Both the position numbers and the translations under genes were made by a program. Positions 34,138 through 47,290 of a stretch of 64,000 nucleotides of DNA are shown piece after piece (position 1 is the first letter of the stretch; each line of letters opens with the position of its first letter). The stretch lies in the NCBI GenBank assembly GCA_022747635.1, contig JAKTNV010000005.1, positions 33,639,792 to 33,703,791 of the forward strand. Direction: 5' to 3'. The DNA is from Hetaerina americana (Eukaryota > Arthropoda > Insecta > Odonata > Calopterygidae). Under the pieces are notes generated by a model. That model saw only the letters and a list, made by a program, of their open reading frames with translations, was not told the DNA's origin and ran no database searches.

Positions 34138-34215
34138 TTTTGGGACTTGGACACAGGATCTCTCCATTTGCTGGGCGGATACAGTGGAAAGAGCCGGTGT
34201 TCAAGTCCCAGTCAA
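34138..34215. repeat. Inverted pair of tRNA-like B-box segments
   Basis: TGGGACTTGGACAC at about 34140-34153 and GTGTTCAAGTCCCA at about 34198-34211 are inverted copies with one mismatch. The rightward copy resembles a pol III B box (GTTCAAGTCC). The sequence between them shows weaker inverted similarity, suggesting two head-to-head SINE heads. Confidence 0.4.
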
Positions 34216-34354
34216 GGAAATATTTTTGCGCTTGCGATCTGATCGATTTCGCCTTCCCCACCTTTCCTGAGTTCGTCCTTTTTGTGTTCCTATCCCTTTT
34301 CCTTTTTTCTTTTTCCATACGAATGAATATTTGTTCGCCATATGGCGGGATTTC

Positions 34355-34357
<3 letters not shown>

Positions 34358-34402
<45 letters not shown>
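34358..34402. repeat. (TA)n microsatellite
   Basis: An uninterrupted TA dinucleotide run of about 45 bases, followed by ATTATTATTA. It borders the 3' end of the RTE-like LINE on the minus strand. Confidence 0.95.
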
Positions 34403-34403
<1 letters not shown>

Positions 34404-34406
<3 letters not shown>

Positions 34407-35334
34407 ATTAGGTAATCTACCGGTTAAGGTAGGTTTTTGGATGAACGTAATTACTAATTAAATAATTTGTGGCCCCTAGCAAAACACAACATCCTACTCT
34501 ACATCAGGTCCCTCTTCAGCTCTGAGTACTTCCTTCCTCCCTTCATCCCGTCCAACATCCCTATCCTGTTCCTTTCCTTTCCTCGTTTGCCTAACATTCT
34601 CCCCTCAATTAAAGTCTTCAACATCCCGCTGCCGGTCAATACCCCCTTCAGCCACTTTTCCTGCCTCCATAGGATTGCTCCCAACAAACCCCTCTCTTCG
34701 CCCATCATACCAAGTACTTCCTCATTTGTTTTCTTCTCTGTCCATTTCACCTTCTCCATTCTTCTCCACACGCACATTTCAAAAGCGTCCAGTCTACGTC
34801 TATCCCCCTGCTTCAATGACCACGTTTCCGCGCCGTACATAGATACGCTCAATATCAAAGTTTTTACGAGTCTTTTCTTAACATCCTTACTCAACATCCC
34901 CGTCATCAACTCCCTCCTTCTTGTGAAAACCTCTTTGCCTAGCGCAATTCTTCTCCTTACGTCCTTACTACTTTGACCGTGTTGGTCCAAAACACTGCCG
35001 AGATACGTAAACTGTTCTACCTGCTCTAGTTTTTGTCCTCTTATTTTAATGTTAAGCTTGGCCTTTTCCTTTCTAGAAAATCGCATAACCTTTGTTTTAT
35101 TAATATTGATTCTCATCCCATAGCTGTCGCACTGAATTTCCAATTCGCTAAGCAATGCTTGCAGCCCCTTGGCTGACTAACAAACTAAAGCTTGGTCATC
35201 AGCAAACCTAACTGATTTTACAAATTCCCCGCCTACCTTCATTCCTACCTCAAGTTCTTCCCATGCTTCTTTAATCATTTCCTCTGCATACAGGTTGAAC
35301 AGCAGCGGTGATAATGGGCAACCCTGCCTTACAC

Positions 35335-35338
<4 letters not shown>
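34404..35338 (-). mobile_element. RTE-like LINE, 5'-truncated, bordered by TA microsatellites
   Basis: The minus strand encodes the distal half of a non-LTR reverse transcriptase and a 3' UTR. The 5' truncation point abuts a (TA)n tract at 35339 directly, and the 3' UTR runs into (ATT)/(TA)n at 34403. Microsatellite-like 3' ends are typical of RTE-type LINEs. Insertion into a TA repeat, or expansion from the element's tail and target duplication, would both explain this arrangement. Three decayed relatives lie further right in the same orientation. Confidence 0.85.
34499..35338 (-). pseudogene. RTE-like reverse transcriptase fragment, one stop codon
   Basis: The frame reads [19 protein letters not shown] (RT motif with SPLLF), then [11 protein letters not shown], whose FADD aspartates (about 35196-35207) form the catalytic pair. 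A single in-frame TAG follows at 35177-35179. The frame then continues KTKVMRFSRKEKAKLNIK, FTYLGSVLDQHGQSSKDV and VSMYGAETWSLKQGDRRR to RRMEKVKWTEKKTNEEVL and a stop at 34499. YLGS and YGAETW are characteristic of the C-terminal RT region in RTE-like and related LINEs. The endonuclease and first half of RT are missing. The single nonsense mutation suggests fairly recent insertion. Confidence 0.88.
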
Positions 35339-35414
<76 letters not shown>

Positions 35415-35509
35415 TACATATATATATATATAAATATATTTATATATTTATATATATAAATGTGTGTATATATATATGTTTGTGTATGTATGTATTATAT
35501 ATATGTATA

Positions 35510-35581
<72 letters not shown>
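35339..35581. repeat. Compound (TA)n / TATG microsatellite
   Basis: Pure TA runs at 35339-35406 and about 35518-35581 flank a diverged stretch of TATATATG, TGTGTGTATA and TATTTATA units. Open frames alternating Tyr and Ile across it are meaningless. Confidence 0.95.
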
Positions 35582-35582
<1 letters not shown>

Positions 35583-38170
35583 TCACACACATACCCTAAT
35601 CTCAGCTATGCAATTGTATTTATGTACAAAACACAAATCATGGATACCAAAAGAGGGCATTTACCTTTGCGGATGATTTTCGATCATTTCAATTGACTCG
35701 TTGACCAAACCCCCGTTAATTTTTTCCCATTTCAGAGCAAATTTTGATTCTTGAAAATTTTTAAGTCAATCGAATATTAGTTTTAAGTTATATTTGTTTG
35801 ACAAACAGCGCGATATATCGTCACTATGAGTAGCAAAAAAAGGCAATCGAACGGTGGAAATGAATATGACAAGAATATCCAATTTATAGATATAATTTTT
35901 TAGCTATCAATTTTTAGCCATGGAGAGAATCTACAGATTCCCGCTACAAGGAAAATATTTCATTATCACAGATGAGGAAAGGATATTTTTGCGATTGGAA
36001 GCTTCCGCAAAAAAGCGTTTCGCTTTCGAAGTGGATTACACAGTCACAATGCTCTCTCGTAGTAACCAGATTAGGGACGGGTCGCGTTTTTGCCCGACTG
36101 ATTGGTCGTAAATCGAGGATCCTCGCGACTGCGAGGAAAAAAAGGAGGAGCCGTCGGTTAGCTTACTTTCACCTCAATTAAGCAGTCGTATTTGCTCGCT
36201 CGGAGATGCAGGAACCGTGGAGGACTTATTCTGAATTTATTCTGTGATACAGAGTACGGAATGACTCCGCATGACTCTTTAGAGTGGTGTGTTTAATCTT
36301 AGCCTAGGGCGTTATTCCTTGCGTAGAAGAAACCCCGAATACTTAAAGCTGAATATGGGATATTGATTGATATTCATTTAATGTTCATTGTATAAAATAT
36401 GGCCAATATATACCCCTATGGAAACATCGCCGCTACTAGTATTAAGTAATTTCCTGTATAGTTCGCACAGTTATGTAATAGTGAGTACGGGTATGACGTG
36501 CCCAACGATTACGGTCATATCCCTAATTTTAACTTGGTGCAGAAAAATGTTACGTAGCCCCTGCAACAACCATATTCTAAATCGTGTGATAATACAGCAA
36601 ACACGCCATTAAGTGGTAATCTAAGCCACTTCCTTCGGGCTATCTAATAAATGCCCGACATACTGACTGGGCTGGCGTATGTGTATTACTTTGAATCTCG
36701 GAGTTGTTATGATCTGTAACGTCCAATTACTTTGTAGACGTATTATCTGGACTATATTTACGAGTGATTTAAGGAAAGTCTTCCAATTTGAATTTATTAA
36801 GTGATGATCACATTTCCCCATTTAACTTTTTTTGTGTTCAGCATAAATCTTATGGGGTAAAAGCTGGCGTAACCCCTTGAGATAAGGTCAAAAGTATGAT
36901 GCGATTTTCCGTCTGACCAATTTTATAGTTAGAATCTTCCAAAAAATATCATTTAAAGTTTTCTAATGAGGTCATAATGGTGTTGACATCTTATACATAC
37001 TCATTTTTAGCTACATTTCTACATTTAGATTTTTAAGTTCTCATCCGGAACATTTTATTTTCAACATACCAACGCGTGATTCAGTTCAATTTCACACCCT
37101 TAAATGAATAGGTAATGAGCAGTAAATGACGTTAATGCACAGAATCAGGCAAAATGAATATAATGAGGGAAAGTTTTAGTCGCTGAAATTAAACTTTTCG
37201 TTGCACAAAACATGATTTGTCGATGCCCAATACAGAATTTAGAATTTTAGTTTTGGTTTCAGTAAAATTCATGATTTCTACGAGTGAAAAACCAACCCGA
37301 GGAGAATTATATAATCGGAAAGATTACGAGTAATTGGCCAACCAGAGGGATGAGGTTCATCTCATCTTTTCCCTCGAAATGTGTTTACGTAGTCTGGCAT
37401 TACAGTATTATGCGATGCGACTATAGCAAGTTTATTTATTATTGTGTACAGCCAATCTGTTGAAGAGCAAGTATTCCAAGCTTTCAAGTTCCATGGTTAT
37501 CCAAATTTAAATCGAAATGTTATCACCATAAACCTTGGCAGCTCAGGGAGACGCTCAAATATGGTGGCGTCACGCCTGAACTGGTACCTTGAGCCGTGGT
37601 TCACTGTGCCTTCAAGGACCTTCACCGATTAGCGTTGTTGAGGTCATAACTTCAAGCTTAGAGGCATTCTCTCTTAAGGAGATGGGTTTTATACTGAGAA
37701 CAGCGATGTTTTACTCGATGAATTTCAAACTCCGGACGTATAACCAATCTCTAATCCGCTAAATTTCGAGTCAATAATTCAAATTCAAGTTAATTGGTCG
37801 CCGATTTAAAAACGGTCGCTTATCAAAAGTATCATAATTCAAGCATAATTTACTCTAATGACAGAGATGAAAATCTTGCAAACTTCCACTTATTAAGGGG
37901 AAAATTGCAAGAGTTTTCGTCTCCATTATTATGGAACATTTCCAGCACATCACACCTAAATCTGTAATTTATATTATAATTCACTCTATTGGAGAATAAG
38001 ATCTCCAAGACGCCCGAACGACGATGGCCCGTACCATTTCAATAGACGTTTCTCGTGGTAAAGCGTGCATCATTGAGCTGACCACTTGAAAAATATTTTT
38101 CCGAAAATGATCTTTCGTAAAAAACGTCCTTGTGCACTCAACACTGCGTTACAAAGGCACGATTGACCTC
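35582..38170. other. AT-rich non-coding DNA
   Basis: No gene is recognised. A less AT-rich pocket at 35920-36180 and another at 37530-37640 contain short frames without domains. Confidence 0.45.
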
Positions 38171-38960
38171 AATCGTCGAGGCTCCCCGCACTAATACTTC
38201 CAAGACACACGGTCCTTAAAGTGGACGATCCAGTCCGTAAAATTACGAGGAAGAGGAGTAATTTGGAGCGAGGAAGGGAAGAATTTGGAGCGGGGTAACG
38301 AGTGTAGAAAAAATTGGAACAAGAAGGCGCTCGATACTTTTCTTCTGACCTGCGGGACACCGGTTACAGCGGGAGGCTGGAGAAAAAGTGAGAGAGAGAG
38401 CAAGAGTCGGCCATTTCGCACACGAGACGTCGTTAAGTCTCCTGAGCGATCTCTTCAACTCCTCGAGAACGAACTTTCACATCTTTCCGCTGTTGGTAGG
38501 CGAGTGGGTGTGGAAGGGAGGGGATACCTCCCGGAAATCTACACCGATACACTCTATAAACACACTCGACAGACAAGAAAAGGATCCAGGGAGGATTTTC
38601 GAGTGGGGAAGTGGGAGGGAGGCACGAGCGATCTCCCTCGAACAACCGACTCCGCGAAGGACGAGAGGGTCCGTCGATTTCCTCCACTCGACTATCTTTC
38701 CCCATTGTCCCCCCAGGCTCTCCACGATCTCCGCCTCTCCTCTCCGGTGAAGCCTGGACGTCCGCCGCCACATGCGGCGTCACTTCCGCTTCGGGTTCAA
38801 ATCCTCCCACAAGGGCGGCGAAGAATTATATAGATGGTAGGAGGGGTGGAAGGAGGAGGGGACGGTGGGTGGGAGGCGATGGGGAGGGGGTGAAGGGAGT
38901 GTCACACGAGTGTTCTTCTCCATCATGGAATCAGACGCGTTATAGTCGAAACTGAATTCG
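38170..38960. other. CpG-rich island
   Basis: This GC-rich block has a G/A-rich end (38830-38900). A 182-codon plus frame (38285-38833) and minus frames of about 100-125 codons overlap it. The 182-codon frame has no domain, no signal peptide and uneven composition. A tRNA B-box-like GGGTTCAAATCC lies at 38796-38807 without a matching A box. It is a candidate regulatory island or may hide an unrecognised exon. Confidence 0.35.
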
Positions 38961-41900
38961 AAAGTGGGGAAATGTGAAACCATATTGGTTCATTTCAGGG
39001 AGGGCACATTGGAAACAAAACCGAAAAACGGACGGGGCCAAAACCACAAACTTACTAATTTAGTTTAAACCCGAAAAAAACTAGGCACAGGTAAAAATCC
39101 CTGGTTAACACTAAACGAATTCTATATGGCGAAAATAAGTCCAGTTTTACATGTTTCACTTGTTCCACATGACTCCTTTATTTAATTTGAATTTTTGTCA
39201 TCACATGTTGACTTGTTAATTACGACTCGGTGAATGATTGAAATGGATTACATACGCTCACCTCGATGTGAGCTCACCCGAAAAAGTTGAAATCTATTTG
39301 TACTAATTAGTGATTGGCGTATTCACTTTCCTAAATGTAGTACCTGTTCGTAATATTAGAAAGTAATTTTTCTTTAAGGTATCCTACGTCAGTGGTTAAA
39401 CCAAACCATCTAATAAAAGTGGCTAATTAAAACTAGAACTAAAAAGACTGCGATTGGAATTATGGGACTGTCACTCCTGTGATAGAATTTTAAATATCGA
39501 ATTTGATTTAATCATTCTGATAAGTGCCCTAGCCTAACTGCCGCGTTCGGCTTTTTTGCCGTTTGACTTATATTAACAATCGCGAATCATGGTATTTAAT
39601 ACACAATTGAACATGACGAACACGTTCCAATTTCATCGCTCAACTTAAAATGCTGAAACATATCAAAGTCAAAGGAATTCTGAGGCATTTGAAGCTTGCA
39701 TATCTCATTTATTAACGTACGGGGGCGGAATGATACACAGGCACACTATTCGCGTTTCACTTCGAGATGGAATGAAAATGTTGTCTCTCTATCGATTGCT
39801 ACTCCTGGTTGAAGGTAATGACCCTAGGTTCGAATTATGGAAATTCTCCTTTCTAAATCCATCAGCATGACTTTCCGGAAATAATTTCGTGTAAAAGAAA
39901 TTCATAGATACATTATCTATGGATTCACCAAAGAATTTATGAATTTTTCTTTAATATATCTTTTTAGGCAATTTTTTAGATTCCTTATCAATCACGAACT
40001 GTTCAGGGTCAAAGAAAATCTTTATAATTTTTGGTTCCGGGGTTTCTTTCTCTAATTTAATATTCGTTTTCCGATTAGTGGATGTATGTGTAGCACGTTC
40101 ATTAATTGATTGAATTTTTTGTGTTAATATTGTATCTTTATAGTTTCTTTAATTATTTCAATTGAGTGAAATATATTCAGTGTTTTAATTATTCCCTGCA
40201 CAGGTTTTCTAATAACATGGCGGCATTTGGCATCTTGCCACAGGATTTTAATTCTATTCATTTGGGCTGCATTACGTACACCGCATCGATTTGCTAAATA
40301 TGACTTTTGCCGGCTGAATTCCATTTGATTTTGGCATCTCTATCATCGATGAGGACAGAGAAGAACGTGGCTAGACCATTATGTCACCTTTGCATGGCCT
40401 ATGTCAACAATACGTTTTATAAAAACGCATTGAGGAATTGATTTCCCATACTTTGAAAAGTTCATGTTCACGTATGTACATTACATATGTAACATGTGTG
40501 ACTCAGTCAAACATTTCTAAGTTAACTCAATTTTAATATATTCTTATTATCCTTGTCTTTCCTAGTACTCTGGTTTCATCTTATGTTTGAAGACGGTGTG
40601 AATTTGGAGATTCCAGATGAAAAAATCATGTAGGTAGGGCGGGATGTGTAATGGGTCTTCATTGAAAATAGGTAAGTTCTACCACTACTTGTGAGCTATA
40701 ACATTCAACCTATCACGTCTCCCCAAAATATTGAGAAATGCTTTCCTGTACGTAATAAATTAGGATTTATAGTTGCTTGCCGATTCTATATGGCCAAGCG
40801 ACGGACCGTAATATTATTATTTTCCTAAAATGTCCATTTCTGCATCGTTTCCCTTGATTGAAGAAATGGATTAATTTAGTATCGTGACCACAGTTTTGCC
40901 TGGCTCGAACCACGCCACCTAAATTAGGAAGCGAGAAAGAAAAGCAGGAATCTCTCTGAGGATCGCTAATTTTTCGAAGATGAGTTTGAATTTGAGTATT
41001 TCTCAGAAGTGGTTCAGAAAAGACATTTAACCGATTTAAAATCTAAATTTGCAACCACGCACAATTCAGTCCTTTAAAGGTCATTTTATTACATACGGTT
41101 TGTCTAATTGTGGTAATAATGGAAGAAATGTCTACATAGGGCACCCCGGATTAGAATTATTCAACCCAAGGATTCACTACGTGATTAATTTGAAAAGATA
41201 TAAAGCATTTGATTAATTGCAAGCTTGTTGATTACTTGACCCCGAATCGTGATCCACCAAAATTATTGCAAGTGTTGGCATTAACTTCGTTTCCATGGAG
41301 CAAATTTTCATAAAATTCCAGATGGTACTGTTTCATGTTTTGACTATATGAAAAGATATGAAAAAAGTAAAACTTTTTTGAAATTTTAAACTGTAAACCT
41401 TCATGAGAACGTTTAATAAACCAATTACCAACAGGAAACCAGGTATTCATAAAACACCTTCAGGATACTATACATGGGCTTTTAGTTTAGTAGCACTTTA
41501 TAATATGATTTGCTGTTTACAAAAATACAACTATTTACATCAAATTCCCAAAAATAGTAAAATTACTGGCTTTAGGGCATAATCTATTAGTAAATGTTGT
41601 GCAAACCGAAAGCAGATGCGAGATATTGAAAATATTTTGTATTTGTATATCTAACGAGATATTCATATTATTTTAATTTTCTCATTGCTCTCTAAATTTC
41701 GTTTTAATCTAACTTTTTACAGACTCATATTGCTCTCTATTGCTTTATACTATCCTGTTGAATACTACGGTATCCAGTTAGAATTAACATTATGTGTGTA
41801 CCAAAATGATTGAGAGCAATACTTGTATCTGAATTTCATATCAATCTCGTTTAAGATAACTTCCGGTGTCACGTGTGTCTCCCGTGGCTTTAAGAATGAC

Positions 41901-42740
41901 GCTTCAACATTTTAACATATTCGTGTTTAATGAATACCTCTGATTGGAGATTGAGGTAGCCCTGCGCCCTTGAGCCAGAGTAATTGAAAATAGGGCCCAT
42001 TTTAAAGATGCAGATCCAGCGGACCTTGGCGAGGTTATTAATGCTTTCCTGCAATCTCATGGATTTTTCACGACCGCGCACAAAACCCATGGCTGAGATC
42101 AGTTATTTCAGTTTAATCACCTTGGTCGGAAACAAGTTTCCGGAACTAGGCAGACCTATTCTCTCCGCTTCGTGTCGGGAGAGTGAATAACAGCGAAGGG
42201 TATTGTGTTGTAGGGGAGGGTAGGAGGGTTTGAATAGTTTAAATGACAAGAGTAAATTAGTTATTCCATGCAAAATTTTAATTACAACGCTAACAAAAAT
42301 ATTGATTAAAATGAAATCATGTTCAGGTGATTAAATTAATCTTGTCATTTAAGCGTGTAGGCATTCATTAATTTTACACCAGACGCTTTCAATAAAGGTT
42401 TGATAGTCTGGGATAGTTTGGTCGAAATTAAGACGTCTGGTCCCCTTTTCCTTGCCCGATAGTCAATACACGTATTTTAAATGCATAATTCAGGTTATGA
42501 AATGAATAAAATAAGTCAAAATGAAGTAGGGAAAATGCTTATTTCACAATAATTTAGAAATTTTATCCACCTTTTCAGGTGCATACACGTGTATTTACCT
42601 TACGGTTTTCAACGCATTTGTCATTACTAGCGTGCATTAGAATATTATTTCTTAAAAGGAACATTTTTGGCCTAAAATCTTTTAAGTCTATTTAGCATCA
42701 CATTTAGTAATCGCGTATTTAATACGCTAGCGTTCCTCCT
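38960..42740. other. AT-rich non-coding DNA
   Basis: No gene, transposon protein or strong repeat is recognised. A B-box-like TAGGTTCGAATTATGG at about 39826 hints at another tRNA-derived relic. The largest frames are about 70 codons. Confidence 0.45.
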
Positions 42741-43700
42741 TTCAACTTGATAATAACGACAAATCGTCGAGACTGGTCGGTCACGGTTTATTACAGAGAG
42801 AGTCAGAGGAAAACTTTTCTTTCATGGTGCGGTCCCGCAGAATTAAGCCCTCATACGTTAGAGATACGGTGCAAAGGGGGAGAAAGATTCGATTCGGTAA
42901 ATTCGCGCGTTACGCTTACTGAGCGAAAGTACACAAAGGAAAAGATATACCTTCGAAGGGGATCCAGACTTGGAGATCCCAGTAAAGCCCAGAAACCCAG
43001 GTGGGGAAGGAGGAGGAAACAGGAGTTGATACCGACTCATGTGTTTGTGTGTGTAGGGGGGGTGTGACGTAGGTGAATGTGGAAGAATGGTGAGTAGTGG
43101 TACGGGTTGGGGGAGGAGCGGAGGCCGAATCACCACAAGAGGGATCGAGTTGAGTTACCTCTCTCCGGGAGAAATCTCGGCTCCCCTACGACTACTCTCA
43201 CCCAAACTTCCCTCTCCCGCCTCCCTCCCTTTCTTACTTCCCTTTTCTCCTTCCACCAACCGCCCCTTCTCTCACCCGTACACCCACATTTAATCCCACC
43301 CCCTCTCCACCCACCCTTCACCCCCGGTGACCACCTCCAGGGGACCCTGAGATCATGAAATATGCAAGCCATCTCTTTCCCTCCCCTCTCTCCTACTCCT
43401 TCGTCCCCACATTACCCATTCCTCTTTCTCTCCCCTCCTCCACTCTCCCTACTTTCCTCCCCTCTAGGACTCTTTAACGTCCTCGCGGAACCCGGACCTC
43501 TCACTCGTCCCTCGCCATTACTTCCCTCCTGACCATCACGGGGTTTGTGCCCGCCCCTGCCGACGCATACCCCCCTATCTAAACTCCCCCGCGAGTAACT
43601 CTCGCCCCACCCGACACCGTCTCCCCTTAAACGCGGCCGGGAGGACTTCAGATATTTGCGCATGGCGTCTCGATACGAAACGCGGTAGGGTCGATGCGTC
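42740..43700. other. CpG-containing, strongly strand-asymmetric island
   Basis: The first part (42740-43160) is G/A-rich. From about 43180 the same strand becomes C/T-rich to 43630, giving a sharp switch of skew in the middle. Frames of 80-106 codons on both strands are low complexity. A divergent regulatory region or promoter is one possible reading. Confidence 0.35.
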
Positions 43701-46700
43701 TACGCGAAGGTATTAAACGGACGACATTCCGCATTTCCCGCCTCAGTACCGCCGTGGTTTAATACTGAGGTTCAGTTCCACAGTGTATCGTTAAGCCTAA
43801 CGTCAACTTCAGACCAAGAAATCAGATTTATATCCAAACTGTTATGTCCAAACCTAAGTACCTCGTAATGTCATATTACTGGTTAGTTTTAAGTGGCAGT
43901 TACTACACTCGGGCGTTTTTATGTTCATCAACGAGTAATCTAAATTGTTTTAAAATAATGGGCCGGTCGGTAACCTTTGCTTTAAGTCAACGTCCGTGTT
44001 GGCGTACAAATGCATTGAAGGGGGCAACAAGGGGACCGTAGGTCCAAAACCCATCCTTAACCAACGGCGCAGTATCAAGATTTTCCAAACTTGTTTTCTT
44101 CTTTGGGAATATTTTATTAAACGCTGAAATTGTCGAAATGTCGAAATTATACATTAAGGTAAATACACAGGTGTGTAATGTAATTAACAAACGCATTTTT
44201 GATCGAGTATACGAGTAATAACAAGTTTGTTTATTTTATTAATTCAAGGAAAAAGGAAATTGTAAAGTCAAATTTCAAAACCCGTTTAATTTAAGAAAAA
44301 AACGTGAGCAGTTTAAGATCGCAGGTTGCACGCCGCTGCCTTACAAGAAGCGGATGGTCATATTTGACTTTGAGACTCGAAAAAACTTCGGGAGGGGTGG
44401 CAAAAGTTACCCAAGCAGAGTATCCCGCAGGATTGCACGCCAGGTGTGAGGATTTAGCAGTGTTAAAATCATTGGCGGAGTGTAAGGCGTCCCGCCTCGA
44501 TGGTTTGTTCCAAGCTCGCACCAAAAGGTATCAATCGACTATGGATAATAGAAAATAAGGGAGCTAAAGGCTTGTAGGCTTTCTAACAGGCACGCTCCTG
44601 TGGAATACCCGTCTCCTGGGAGACTGGAAAAATAACTCTTGTACATTTTGACTCACAGATTTAAACTAAAGACTATGGGGAATGAAATCCCGTGTTTACT
44701 GCTTCACTAAAAATAAACTGAGGTGAAACGTAATCCAGGCGTGGTCGAGTGTTTTAGCTTAACTAGCTAACATGGGTATGTACCGGCGAGAAATTGAGGG
44801 ATCCGGTCACGAACCCCGATTAAAGCGATTAATTTTTTCACAGTTAAATCCTACGTTTTGTACACTCATTTGAGTGTTATAACTCACGCAAATTTTTATA
44901 ACCAAGATATTTTGCAAATTTTTGGTGATTCTCGGCGCTGGAAAAAAAACTACGTATAACCAAGCATGAACTTTAAATATAATATGAACAATCTCAAAAC
45001 ATCTGCAGTGTTTTAAAAAATGAAGAATGTTTCTGAGAAAATTAGCGTAGTTTTTGGCGAAAAAATATGAGAAGATTTGACTTGTCATCATCGTTTGTTG
45101 TTCGTAAGTGTCAAGTTCCTGGGTTAAGATTCTTGAGAATAGACGAACATGTGTTTAGAGCTTAAACTTGAACTAAGTGTGTATAAAAAATGCTGTTAAC
45201 GTTATTGATAACAAAGTGAAATCTTGTTTATGGCCTAAATTGGCGCATTACGTGGCATGCAGGTGGAATCAAGATTTAAAAAAAAAATCGTATTCTCTTA
45301 CAAATCCTGTGCTACCAAATACCACAATATACTCGTAAAGACAATCTCAGGTGATCGTAGATTGTCAAGCATTAGAGATGAAATCAATAGGCGGTACTCC
45401 TATTATTTTAAAGGAGTTATTATATCCAATTTAACTTTTTTATTTTAATATGCTTGATTTTTAATGACAAGTTAAGCAATTTAGTGTTTGTATACTGCTT
45501 CGGTGAAAGAACGCTTGGTAGCCGCTTGGTAACGTGAGATCGCATTCACATGGTATATCATGTTAACCTCCGAACAAAGGGATGTGTCGCATTGCTCGAC
45601 TACTTTAACTCGTATTACGATAGTAAATGCCAATTATATACTGGAGTTGGCTCGCTTAGTAAAGGCTCAAAGGTCGAATTTTACGTATGAGTTATCCACT
45701 CTTAAGTGAGTCCACCATTGAACATGGTTAAGGGTGGATACTTTAATATTTTACTGGCAGTTCTAGTTGTCATCCGAGTGAATTGGTTTATTTAAATAAA
45801 ATATTTCGAATCAGATTAATAAAAAGAGCAGGTTTTTATTTTTCATCGACCTAGAGATAAATGTATTATTGATTGATGCCTTTGAATTTGATTCGATTAT
45901 TAATAATATGTTTAATAACCAAAGAATTTTTGCTCCTCTAAAAATGTTGCTTCAACAGAAATAATGCTGAAGAAAGTTTTTGTAGATACCGCTCACTCCT
46001 CTCTTTAGGTCGATATTTTTATATGTATGTATTGTATATTTTTTAAAATATGTAAATATTTCCATTGGAACATATAAAAATAATTAGTATCACTCTGCAT
46101 ATCATAAAAGCAATAAAATTCGAGTAAAATTGTACATGAAGGAACACTATGATCACCATGAGTAATATTTGTATTATCCCCTCCGGAGGTGCCAAGTTTT
46201 GTTCTCCCTATGGGTATTTACGAAATTAAGAACTGATTAATTTTTATGAAATGTCAAATAACCAAAGCATTTTTTAGCATACTACAGTTATTCACGTCGC
46301 TTATGTTTTGAGTGACTAATTGGATGCCATGGTTATAATAACTGACATTGGCCTATTACCTATTACTACCTACCTATTGCCTATAGCCTATTGCAAAGTA
46401 TTGAAATAGTACGGCAATTCGTACTTATTCGTTTTCTTTCAGTTTCATACAACGTGAAACAATTTTTACAATTTTATGTTTGTTAGGAAATCATCTATTA
46501 TCAATTAGTGTAATACTAATGTTAATATATAATGGTTTATTAAGCAGCTAATTTAGTATTGAAATTAATTGGCAAATGCCCGAGTTTGACAATTTTCCAC
46601 CTTTTGTTAAATATTTGGTAATACTATTTTTTAGTGCAATAACAGATTCTACATCACTTGTGTACTCCCTCAGACTAAGAGATCATATGGATTCAGCAAA

Positions 46701-46800
46701 CTTAATGTATATTAAACTTCTACCCTCCAGTAAAATGTCCTCCAAGAGCTTACTGGGAGACCTTTTTTTTTAATTTACTAAACACATACTTTGAGTATGA
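43700..46800. other. AT-rich non-coding DNA with a tRNA-like patch
   Basis: At about 44740-44815 (plus) an A-box-like GTGGTCGAGTG is followed some 60 bases later by a B-box-like GGTCACGAACCCC, the distance expected for a tRNA-Leu/Ser-type relic or SINE head. An 84-codon frame at 44304-44558 was not recognised. A degenerate CCTATTACCTATT repeat lies at 46350-46395. Confidence 0.4.
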
Positions 46801-46810
46801 TTGAAAATTC

Positions 46811-47290
46811 TCATCCATGTTCAATTCCAAGTATTATGCTTGCAAACTTGTTTGGCATGAAATTCGATAATAACTGACGCGTCATGAAACATAGCTTATA
46901 TTTATTCTGGGGATTGACGCGAATGTCGTATATCGTAATATGGCACAGTCGTAAAAGTGCCCGCAACCCTCCACCACTCCGCCCAATAAAATGACCTCGC
47001 CAACTCCGTAGTTTGAGACACGCTAAGTTTCCTTTCTCTCCCTCTCTACTGCACCCTCTCTCCTGCTTCTCCCTATTACTGCTCTTTAACACTTGGCTTA
47101 GTTTACTGGATATAGACACATCGTGTGGGTTAATGGTGACACCAAGGTAATAGTTCTGATCCATCATCACGTTGGTGGTTGAGAGAGAAGTGAAAAAGTA
47201 AGCGACATTGACAGTTCCGCCAATCGATATAATCAATTCTCTTTCTCGCGCGCAATTCGCGAACGTGATTGTTGAAAACAATGAGCACAT
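46811..47290 (-). CDS. Unrecognised 159-codon open frame
   Basis: This minus-strand frame of 159 codons is not grossly low complexity and includes LIISIGGTVNVAYFFTSL and QNYYLGVTINPHDVSISSK. YLGVTI recalls the phrase found in LINE reverse transcriptases, but the neighbouring residues do not match. It may be a decayed element or chance. Confidence 0.12.
   Translation of the reverse strand: MCSLFSTITFANCARERELIISIGGTVNVAYFFTSLSTTNVMMDQNYYLGVTINPHDVSISSKLSQVLKSSNREKQERGCSREGEKGNLACLKLRSWRGHFIGRSGGGLRALLRLCHITIYDIRVNPQNKYKLCFMTRQLLSNFMPNKFASIILGIEHG

Noticed and set aside
35460..35696. Tyr-Ile repeat protein
   Set aside because: It is the translation of a TA microsatellite.
38285..38833. 182-codon plus-strand open frame
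   Set aside because: It lies in a CpG-rich island with long frames also on the opposite strand, and has no recognisable domain or consistent coding character.
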